A stretch of 64,000 nucleotides of DNA, from contig JASEVX010000003.1 of the NCBI GenBank assembly GCA_031761405.1, positions 146,521,527 through 146,585,526 on the forward strand. The letters run 5' to 3'. Positions 56,250-64,000 of the stretch are shown here, one piece after another. Position 1 is the stretch's first letter; each line of letters opens with the position of its first letter. The position numbers and the translations under genes were made by a program. Source of the stretch: Serripes groenlandicus. Taxonomy: Eukaryota > Mollusca > Bivalvia > Cardiida > Cardiidae. Below the pieces are notes generated by a model, which was given only the letters and a program-made list of their open reading frames with translations, ran no database searches and was not told the origin of the DNA.

Positions 56250-57113
56250 TTCAATTGAATTGAGAAATAGTCCGACCTGGCCACATTTCATTGCGCATGA
56301 CTCGTGGATGCGGCGACAGCTTCCGCCCAGTTTTTAAAATTGTCACTTAATAACAAATCCTTTAATGTAAGAAGATAATTAATAAATTAACACAGTAAAC
56401 AGTTCAGGTAAAGGTTTAGCATGTATACATTTTATCCAGGGATTAAACTATTCCTGTGGCCGCACACATAGTTTTCATGTTACAATTACACACATCGACG
56501 CTGTATGATTTGTTTATCGAATGACACTCGTCATGTATTTGAGGGGAGTTTTAAAGCGCGCCAGGTGCCGCAGCCTTCGGTCACCTTTGGCGATGTAACT
56601 TCGTGTAATAGACTCGATTCTGTATACGTGGTGCTTGTTTTACACTGTAATTTACATTAATTTGCATCCCTAGAGGAAAATGTCCCGTCTGTAGATTTTT
56701 AAAGTCGGCAAGGTGTGCTGTTTAATTATCAAGATTTTATTTATCAGCTGTGTTAATTCGAACTTCGATACAGGCCAATTATTGAAAGTGCAATCCGATA
56801 GACCGACTGCTTGTATTTAATGTAATTTGATCGAGAATTAATGGATATTATCGGCTAATAATGTGAAGGTATCCGCTCAGGTGATTTCAAGGTGTCACGC
56901 GACACTCTTTTAACAGAGACCCTGCTACGCTGAGCGGATTGTTATCGGGTCAAGAAGATCAGATTAAGATAGTTGATCATTTAATTTTATTCTAGTTCTT
57001 AATTATTGCAAATACGGTGTGTAAATTAAAAGAATACCTGGAACACGTGACTGCATAGAACTAGACGGCCATATTGAATTCGTCCAGACATCGGGGGTCA
57101 GGGCTCTTAGACA

Positions 57114-57444
57114 TGACGTCATGTATACAATGACGTACTATTTACATTTTTTTGTGGCGGTAAATTTGAAATGTTTAAATCAAAATTGGTAAGTTTTTAA
57201 AAAAAAATGGGAAATTAAAAATATACCTTAGAAGCGGAAATATAAGATTTTTTTTGTTTTTGTTTAGAGCCATTTTCCAGACGTTATTGTAGATAAACAT
57301 GGTCATATTTTTGTTTTAATTGTGTTTTATGATGCTTTCAACAATTCAATATTTTTAATACACTTAGACTATAGTCTAAATGTGCTGCGTCTAGCACTTT
57401 GAGGTTTTAATGTCACGCACCTTTGACAACATTTAATGACGTAT
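57114..57444 (-). promoter_or_regulatory. CRE-type sites upstream of exon 1 (copy B)
   Basis: A full palindromic CRE TGACGTCA at 57114-57121, with half-site-like TGACGTAC at 57131-57138 and TGACGTAT at 57437-57444, 0.87 to 1.2 kb upstream of the ATG. The same sites recur in copy A at 52053, 52070 and 52381. CREB/ATF binding is the known reading of TGACGTCA; use in this gene is inference. Confidence 0.4.
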
Positions 57445-57896
57445 TGGCTTACAACTAGTGGGGGTACACCTCCAGATTGTTCATTCTTGGAATGTTCATT
57501 TAGGTATAGCTATCGGTTCTACGCTGCACCAGTCGCAAATGTATTTCCTATGGTTTGTTTTTACCTTTGATGGGTTTTTCATTTCCAATCTTTCTAGTTC
57601 TGTTGAAAACACATGATAGAAAGATAAATTATTTTACATTTTCTCATTTTGCCCAATGTGGTCAGCTCTACTAAATTACAATACTGTCATTATTGTAAAA
57701 AGAGATTTTCTGTTATTTTACCTAGATGTTTTCAACGTCTGTTACAGATTTGTTGTAAGTTGGAAAAGGGTTTATGTTTTCAATATCAATGTTTTTATCT
57801 AATAAACTTGTATATATTTACCTCATGAATGTCACAATAATACAGAGTAATGATGGTCATTTAATATATGAGCCAAACGCGAGCAACCCAACAGTA

Positions 57897-58106
57897 TGGC
57901 CTCTGCATAATGTATCGACCCAGATCAGCCTGCGCAGTCCGCGCAGACTAATCCGGGCCGACACATTCCGTCTCAGCGGGATAGAGGTATAGAGTAATGA
58001 TTCCTGAAACGGAAAATCCACAGGAGGTGAAAAGTTTCTGTCCGGGTTAGCCTGCGCGACATGCTTAAACTGATCCGGGTCGATACTTTACACAGAGTCC
58101 ACAATG
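57897..58106 (+). mobile_element. GC-rich inverted-repeat element, copy 2 (in copy B)
   Basis: Cleaner version of 52849-53067 (CGACCCAGATCAGCCTGCGC, CCGCGCAGACTAATCC, GTCTCAGCGGGATAGAGG, GCCTGCGCGACATGC). The terminal repeats share TCGACCC-GATCAG. Confidence 0.75.
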
Positions 58107-58599
58107 TTGGTTTGTTCGCGGGATGGCTCATATAGTCAAGCGAACTGTAACTAGATCTTCACCTATTAAATGGAAAGACCAAAACACATAAAAATGCGAT
58201 TGATATTTTTTATTTATAGTGTCGGTTATAAAATACTTTTAAAATGAGCAAAATATAGTAATTGATTGAACATTTTTTTAGAGTGAGCAATAACAACAAC
58301 TGCTTTTCATTTCACAAATGCTTTTCCAAAATGATCTGCGATAAAAAAAAAAAAAATGGAAATGCGTCATTCCTGTGGCATTGGGTTAAATGCCTATCAG
58401 AACAACCGATAGCTTCTCAAAGGCGGATCAACGCTTTATTTATCTAGAGGGTTTGAGCCGTGGAAGGAAGACGGGATTCATATACCTTCACAATTACTTT
58501 TACATTAGAAAACTGAATTTAATTGTTTCTTTTCCCCGAACTATTTAATATTTGTACTAAACAGACATATCTCCAGTGAAGGGGATATCTCTCTTACTT

Positions 58600-58720
58600 T
58601 ACCCTTTATCACATACAGACACATCTGAAGCAGACGACTTTTACAACACTTGCGATAACATGTCCGTATGTTGGACATTGTTAAAGCAGGAAGCAGGAAT
58701 CTAGATACGTTACTGTCTAT
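58600..58720. repeat. MITE relic (also at 53565-53690)
   Basis: ACCCTTTATCACATACAGACAC with CTGAAGCAGACGACTTTTAC: the left end only of a TTAA MITE. Confidence 0.5.
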
Positions 58721-59255
58721 TAATCGTTGCAGTTTAGTGTTTCTTCTAAGTGCAACGAAACTAATGTACTAAACACTTGAAATATATGTATCTTTCTTGA
58801 CACAAAATCGACCTTATATAAAGTAGAACAGCTTGCAATAGCTCGAAACTTTATTTCCCAAAATTTAGATCTGCTTTATAATAATGGATAACGAGTTTGT
58901 ATTATGCCAATATCCAGTATTTGGACAAACCCCAATTTCTCGCATAATTCAGCCCCACCGATGACTCATGCCGAATCCCTTTTCTGGACAAAGGACCCGG
59001 ATCTTGTCACATTCTTCCCGGAAATATCAGCGACCCCTTCTGCCTTTTAAATAAGGGATTTTATAAAAGGGCCACTCGAGACAAGTTTATACACTTATGC
59101 CCTTTATTTGTATCCCTCTTTTCATTCGAAACGAAGTTCCATTTTCAGAGTTGTCAGCTTTGACATTATTCGAGAAAAGTAGTAACACTAGTACATTTTA
59201 AACTTGGAGTTAAAATTTTGATGAAGAATTTCAAATATCGCTTGAATTGCAGAAA

Positions 59256-60000
59256 TTGCTCTGTTTCAACATTGTTTTCAAAGGTCGGCTGTTATTGTGC
59301 AAAGGTCGACTGTTGTCTTTAAGACGACAGGGATTAATTTTCAGATACTGGTATATGGATTTTCTTAATCCTTTACCACATACAACAAATCTGCAGCAGT
59401 CGACCATTTGATGCTTTATTTAGTATTTAGTAGAACGTCTCTCAGTACAAACTGAAGTACATGTATAACTAACGGACAGGGTCGAACATAGTGTGACAAA
59501 AAGAGAAAATGCTTTTTATAAGCGATGTCTCTCTTTCAACAATGTTTTAAAAGTTGCCTACTGCAGATGCGTCAAAATGCCTCTGTATGTTGGCAAGGGT
59601 AACACGTATGAAATTGACTGTTGACGCATATGTAGACGACGTTTTAAAAAGTTCTAATACTAAAACTAAATAAATTGTCAATTCGCTATCTTAAAGGGGC
59701 TGTCGACGATATCTTGTTTTATTATGACAATGAAACATCATGAATCTGTAGAAGCTTGGACACAGATAAATGGGCAATAACCTTCAGTGTAGCATAAGAT
59801 TATTCAATACTTTCCGATCAATATCTCGACTAAGTTTTGGAAGATTCTTTATATGTCATTCGATGTGAAAGCGAGCAGTGCATATGTTTATCAGACTGTG
59901 TACGCATATACTGATCTGTACTCACAAATGTCCGATGGTTTATTTTCTAGGAACGAGGTCCCAATTCAGTAATTCTGGAAGGAACGCAATTCCCCCTTTC
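59256..60000. repeat. Sequence upstream of the duplicated block; one MITE
   Basis: A MITE at about 59368-59602 (AATCCTTTACCACATACAAC, TCTGCAGCAGTCGACC, GCTTTTTATAAGCGATG hairpin, GCCTACTGCAGATGCGTC, TATGTTGGCAAGGGTAA). The rest, 59603-59995, is unassigned. Confidence 0.6.
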
Positions 60001-60225
60001 AACCCTTTGCCACACTCAACAATTCTGCAACAGATGACTTCGAACATATATAGGCACAGTTATAGACCAACTCTACATATAAAAGTATAATTATTGTATA
60101 CAATTGAAAACATTGTGGCAAAAGGAGACATGTTTCATCATGACCTCTTTCTCCTTTTGTCTCAATATTTTCAAAAGTCTTCTTCGGCAGATGCGTCAGT
60201 GCGTCTGCAAGTGGAAAGGGGTTAT
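60001..60225 (+). mobile_element. TTAA MITE, copy 30 (older)
   Basis: AACCCTTTGCCACACTCAAC start, TCTGCAACAGATGAC, AACATTGTGGCAAAAGGAG, TTCATCATGACCTC hairpin, GTCTTCTTCGGCAGATGCGTC, CAAGTGGAAAGGGGTTA end. Confidence 0.72.
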
Positions 60226-60713
60226 GATAAATGACGGATTGTTTCCTCCAATCGTTATAGACAATGGAGAGGAAGGGATATTGGTTCACTTGGTGTTTCA
60301 ATGACTGCGTAAAGCGATCTCGGTTATGAATAATGTCTAATAGTTTATTTGGCAAATCAATAAATGTGTCCTCTCAATTCATGTTCCTTTGGCATCATGA
60401 TAGAGTAATTTATCGATACGTTTAGTCATGATTAGATAAAAAAAAATCTGGGGAAAATATTGCCCCGAACTCACACATACATCCTTCTTTTGACCGACCC
60501 TGGAACCTTTTTATTTTTTCAGTGTACGTAATTAGCAATCATTGTAAATTCAAATTAAATTCTACCCTTCACAAAGTATTAGTATTTCTGATTGGATAAG
60601 TTGACCGTTTTATACTAATTCAGAAACAACGTGTCTTTGTATATCCAAAAACAGTGATCCACACATCTTACCATCTCGATTCTGTAGAGGTAACTATAGT
60701 CTCCGTATCCATG
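60226..60713. other. Unassigned sequence
   Basis: No repeat terminus or coding signal recognised. If the ZEB 5' flank extends this far it is upstream DNA. Confidence 0.35.
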
Positions 60714-60943
60714 TTAACCCTTTCCCTCATACGACAATTTTTCAGCAGACGACTTTGAACGTATTTTGTCAAAACATAGAAAATCTCCATAATTGAATGG
60801 ATAACCTATGACAAAAAGTTGAAAACATTGTGGCAAAAGGAGAAATTGCACGTTTTGTGCAATTTCTTCTTTTGTCACTATGTTTTCAAAAAGCTGTGTG
60901 CTGCAGAGGCGTCAGAAAGCGTCTATATGAGGGAAAGGGTTAA
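60714..60943 (+). mobile_element. TTAA MITE, copy 31 (AC/GT subtype)
   Basis: Both TTAAs intact (60714-60717, 60940-60943), left TIR perfect, TTTTTCAGCAGACGAC with two changes. Hairpin GCACGTTTTGTGC. It lies outside the gene, upstream of exon 1, so the family is not confined to the intron. Confidence 0.93.
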
Positions 60944-60949
60944 AGCAGT

Positions 60950-61012
60950 TATAGTGTCGGCCTCTGGAGCGGGAGACAGGGGTTCGATCCCTCTGTCCGA
61001 TCGGGCCAGACT
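60950..61012 (+). repeat. tRNA-like SINE head
   Basis: ATAGTGTCGGCCTCTGGAGC, then GGGTTCGATCCCTCTGTCC (B box at about 60981). No complete cloverleaf or recognisable anticodon arm was found, so it is a tRNA-derived repeat fragment. It runs into a MITE piece (CTCCTTTTGCCACACTG). Confidence 0.45.
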
Positions 61013-61179
61013 GAGCACTTTCTCCTTTTGCCACACTGTTAATACACCAAACACTTAGTAAAGTTGTAAAAACGGCTTCCCCCTCTTTCAACAAGGATTC
61101 CAACTTTATATCAAATTACCTCTTCAAATTGTCCATATTTGAACATGTTTTCCTTAAGTGAATTACTGTAAAATAGCCT

Positions 61180-61395
61180 ATTAGGGAAAGCCTTTCCCAC
61201 ATTCATGAATTATTAAGACTTTGACAATATATTGGATAAATATTGAATATTTAGGTAAATGATAGTGTAATTATTGAAAAGAGCTGAAAATATTACGGCA
61301 GAAGGAGAAATTGCTCATGAGCCATTTCTTCTTTGGCCACAATGTTTTATAATATTTTCAAAATGCGTCTGCAAGTGAAAAGGGTGACATGAAGA
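61180..61395. repeat. Older MITE
   Basis: GCCTTTCCCACATTCATG start; AGAAATTGCTCATGAGCCAT core; TGCGTCTGCAAGTGAAAAGGGTG end. Confidence 0.55.
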
Positions 61396-61419
61396 GCCCT
61401 TTGTTATTTTTGATATAAC

Positions 61420-61500
61420 AAATGTGCCTTGCCCAAGGGCACTCCACCATGACCGTAGTGCCGCGACTGGGGATCGAACCCGGAACACCCGGTTTCAGGA
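61420..61500 (-). repeat. SINE fragment
   Basis: Near-identical to the middle of the full-length SINE at 29516-29737 (GTGCCTTGCCCAAGGGCACT, GCGACTGGGGATCGAACCCGG), but without its tail or head end. Confidence 0.8.
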
Positions 61501-61530
61501 TAGTCGTATCATGGATGTATTCAGATTATC

Positions 61531-61617
61531 CTAACACACCGAGTACTTGGGTGTGTGCTAGTTAAACACTGCAACTTGATTGGTAGCTAGCACACACCCG
61601 ATCGCTTGGTGTGCGAG
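61531..61617. repeat. Imperfect inverted repeat (hairpin), about 28-bp arms
   Basis: ACACACCGAGTACTTGGGTG-TGTGCTAG (61534-61561) pairs with CTAGCACACACCCGATCGC-TTGGTGTGC (61587-61614) over about 28 bp with mismatches in the middle. Loop about 25 nt. Function unknown. Confidence 0.65.
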
Positions 61618-62660
61618 GTAAATATGAACTCACCGCTGGTAGTAATGGTCAGTTTACCGAGATGTTACAGAAAATATGTTGAAAGTGGTAAAAACGCTTA
61701 AAGCCTCCGTTAAATCTGTCCGAAAATATTTCGATTCGAACAACTGGAAAACAAACAAACAGAATTCCTAAATAACATTACTTTTACTCTGTCCCACAAG
61801 CAACTCTGAAGCAGAAGACTTTAAAAAGGCCAAGGTTACATATGGAAGCTGTTTATGATAGAAAGTATTTTTTAATGAATATAATTATTTGAAAACATTG
61901 TGGCTAACTTAGAAATTGCTCAGCTTGAGCAATTTCTCTTTTTGTCATTATGTTTTAAAAACCCGTCTGCTGCATTTGCGTCAAAATGCTTGCAAGTGAG
62001 AAATGGTCAAGTAAGCCGTCATGTTCTAAGAAATATACATTATACAATATAACGGCCAAATAAAGATAACAAAGAAGATTGATATTTGTCATATCCATGA
62101 CCATATCAATGCGCCTCCCGAATGATTTGGATCTGGATCGACAGAACCGGAACTAGTCGAGCCGTCCGTGCAGTCTGGTTGTGTTTCATTAGTTAATCTC
62201 TATTGTATTGTTAATGCTTCATACATATAATTAACAAAGTATGAATATGAACACACCTACTATTAATTCTAAGTTGAAAATTAAAGTTCTTTTAATGATG
62301 TGTTTCAGTGTAGTTAAGTGTCTTTTCATTATACAGTATAGAAGTTTGATGGAAGTTCGATATGGTTTGATTTGGGCTGCTGGGACCGATTTCATGAAGG
62401 ACGTCTTGGCAGTATAGAGTCGGGCCAGTCGGCGCGTCCGCTACGTCTGACCAGGCCCTGAACTGTTGGCTTCACAACTGAACAATTTATCTTGATACTT
62501 CAAAGATAGGCGATGGGCACTTCCAAATGCAATGCTGGACAATGGTTGTTATCACACCTAAACGCTTTCAGTGGGGTCCTTGAACGAAGGGTTCTTCAAA
62601 GAGATACACACTGTGAGGATTATGACGAGTATGTGCATCCCATCACTATTGTGAGCACTA
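61618..62660. repeat. One older MITE and unassigned, G+C-richer sequence
   Basis: The MITE spans about 61785-62010 (TCTGTCCCACAAGCAACTC, AGAAATTGCTCAGCTTGAGC hairpin, GTCTGCTGC, CAAGTGAGAAATGGTCAA). 62090-62480 has G+C-rich patches but no recognised gene. Confidence 0.5.
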
Positions 62661-62661
62661 C

Positions 62662-62773
62662 TTCGGATGGAAAGCTATGGTCGTATTCACATTGCTAAAT
62701 GGTTGAACGCATTCTTATTCGGATGGAAAGCTATGGTCGTATTAATATTGCTGAATGGCTGAAAGCATTCTTA
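62662..62773. repeat. Tandem duplication, 56-bp unit
   Basis: Two adjacent copies starting TTCGGATGGAAAGCTATGG (62662 and 62718), identical over the first 25 bases and with a few substitutions after that. Confidence 0.9.
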
Positions 62774-62965
62774 TCATATTTTTGACGGAATATCTGAACT
62801 CGAAAGTTACGCAATTTCCCTTAAAAATAAGGTGTAACAAATTTAAAAAAAAATCTGAATTCATGATTATATTTAGATATCAAAAGGTTGTGTTGGATGC
62901 AGATTGCAATTATTTGTCGAACACATTTCGGTATCTTGAGCTGTTCTGAGACAGAATGAAGGACG

Positions 62966-63010
62966 GTTTTTAACTGTTTTTAACTGTTTTTAACTGTTTT
63001 TAACTTTTTT
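62966..63010. repeat. 10-bp tandem repeat (TTTTTAACTG)n
   Basis: Four consecutive copies followed by a T run. Confidence 0.9.
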
Positions 63011-63354
63011 TTTACATGACAGCGGCCAATGAGTTGTTGTTGATCGATAGCATCAAGTGTACTTTTTAGTTCCAAATATAAATTGAGTCATGCATTATTT
63101 ACCAGAAATATTAAGTACTTTTTTTCTAACTTACAAAACAGCACACACATCTCACTCGGATATTTCCGGACAGAGATTCCGGGAACGATAAGCTGCCATA
63201 TGTGGAATACATGTGTTTTTAAAGACAATGTAAGGGTTGTTCTTGTCAAATAGATGTTTTCCGAAAAGGGAAAGCAGACAATAATGCCGTGAAAAACAAT
63301 CCAATACGAACAGACTGATAAGCCCTCGCCTCTTTTTACTGATGTTTTATCCCC

Positions 63355-63542
63355 GCCCACTTACAACAAATCTGCAGCAGACGACTTCGAATATATATAT
63401 TTATATATATTTATTTATAAATGAATGTATATTTATTTCATAGAGTTATTAATGGACAACATACTTATTATGAGTAATTTACTTTATGCAAGTCGAATGC
63501 TTGTAATGCACCAAAATGCGTCTGCATTTGGGAAGGGATAAA
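63355..63542. repeat. Older TTAA MITE
   Basis: CCCGCCCACTTACAACAAATC start, TCTGCAGCAGACGAC, eroded hairpin (TACTTATTATGAGTAATTTAC), GCATTTGGGAAGGGATAAA end. Confidence 0.65.
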
Positions 63543-63795
63543 CATTCACTGAACTGTTGTTGAAAACATCATGCCATATCTGTTCCAGATATATGAAGGA
63601 AACATGTGATATATTTTATTTTTGTTTGTGACAATTTGCATTCGCAAATATGGCGTTAAAAATCCATATTGGATTATCTTATCGCAGACGTGATTGTTAC
63701 TGTTATAGAAACATGTCGTATCAGAAACAACATCGTTTTTCACTCTTAACCTCTCGTACCCCCTTATGTTTCCAAAAGTATCTCCGAGTGCTGTG

Positions 63796-64000
63796 TTAAC
63801 CCTTTCCCACATACAACAAATATGCAGCAGACTCCAAAAACATCTAAACAAAAATTTGGAAACTCTCTATTAACGAAAAGTGTTATCATTTATTAGATTT
63901 GAAAACATTGTGGCAAAAGGAGAAATTGCTCATTATGAGCAATTTCTTCTTTTGTCACAGTGTTTTCAGAAATTCGTCTGCTGCAGAAGTTATGTATCAT
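63796..64000 (+). mobile_element. TTAA MITE, copy 32 (cut by window end)
   Basis: TTAACCCTTTCCCACATACA start, ATGCAGCAGAC, long perfect hairpin AGAAATTGCTCATTATGAGC, GTCTGCTGCAGAAG. The right terminus lies beyond the window. Confidence 0.88.

Larger units (their letters stand above)
54476..59255. repeat. Copy B of a falsely duplicated segment (start of downstream contig)
   Basis: Begins ATGAGTAAGGAGTGCC exactly as 49391. The match ends near 59255, where copy A runs into the N gap (ATCGCTT-GCAG). Copy B carries the intact exon 1 reading frame, so it is the more accurate version there. At 58540-59240 it often lacks single bases present in copy A, so errors occur in both. Confidence 0.92.

Noticed and set aside
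49391..59255. Genuine segmental duplication of the ZEB promoter
   Set aside because: The copies are bounded exactly by the N gap and contig ends, and they differ mainly by single-base indels rather than substitutions.
11555..61058. Many ORFs sharing peptides like LVLSNFFFCHYVFKKLSAAEASESVYMRERVK in parts
   Set aside because: The apparent protein family is the TTAA MITE's hairpin and right arm in translation. The frames start and stop at random, and both orientations give ORFs.

Overview
This is an animal (eukaryotic) genomic window, AT-rich and dominated by introns and repeats. It most likely comes from a bivalve mollusc. The tRNA-derived SINEs with an AATAAAT-type tail, the GC-rich 'CAGCCTGCGCAG' repeat and the TGACCTTGACC repeats are all of kinds I associate with heterodont bivalves. 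A dreissenid is possible, but the species is inference.

One gene is supported: a ZEB/zfh-1 family zinc-finger homeobox transcription factor on the minus strand, of which only the 5' part lies here. Exon 1 encodes the conserved N-terminal basic motif (RRKQRNPKRKN) at 56192-56249. An intron of more than 50 kb follows. Then come exon 2 (2779-2994, acidic), exon 3 (1801-1968, containing DTAVIYPE) and the start of the C2H2 zinc-finger exon (1-316), which runs off the window start. All junctions are phase 1 with GT/AG borders and join in frame. A second coding first exon with an SV40-like nuclear localisation signal (20070-20193) sits inside the big intron and also joins exon 2 in phase, which suggests an alternative promoter.

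The assembly is faulty around exon 1. The segment 49391-54275 repeats as 54476-59255 on the other side of a 200-N gap, with many single-base indels. This looks like two unmerged overlapping contig ends (false duplication), broken just after a long CT microsatellite. Copy A of exon 1 (51126-51187) carries four extra bases and is frameshifted; copy B is intact.

The large intron is packed with short palindromic elements that begin and end TTAACCCTTTCCC...GGGAAAGGGTTAA. They look like piggyBac-type MITEs (TTAA target, CCC termini) of about 230 bp with a central hairpin. About 20 well-preserved copies and several dozen decayed ones or fragments can be seen. Several share a TTAA with, or sit inside, an older copy. 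Other mobile DNA includes a 643-bp foldback element with an 8-bp target duplication (hAT-like), a 490-bp element with TTA flanks (PIF/Harbinger-like), a 41-bp micro-palindrome, a hairpin MITE at 1341-1594, SINEs, and a GC-rich inverted-repeat element.

The sequence around exon 1 (about 49.9-52.6 kb) and a few other intervals (13.4-14.0, 22.3-24.3 and 36.6-37.8 kb) are nearly free of these MITEs and are candidate regulatory DNA. CAGGTA boxes, the preferred site of ZEB proteins, seem over-represented across the locus.
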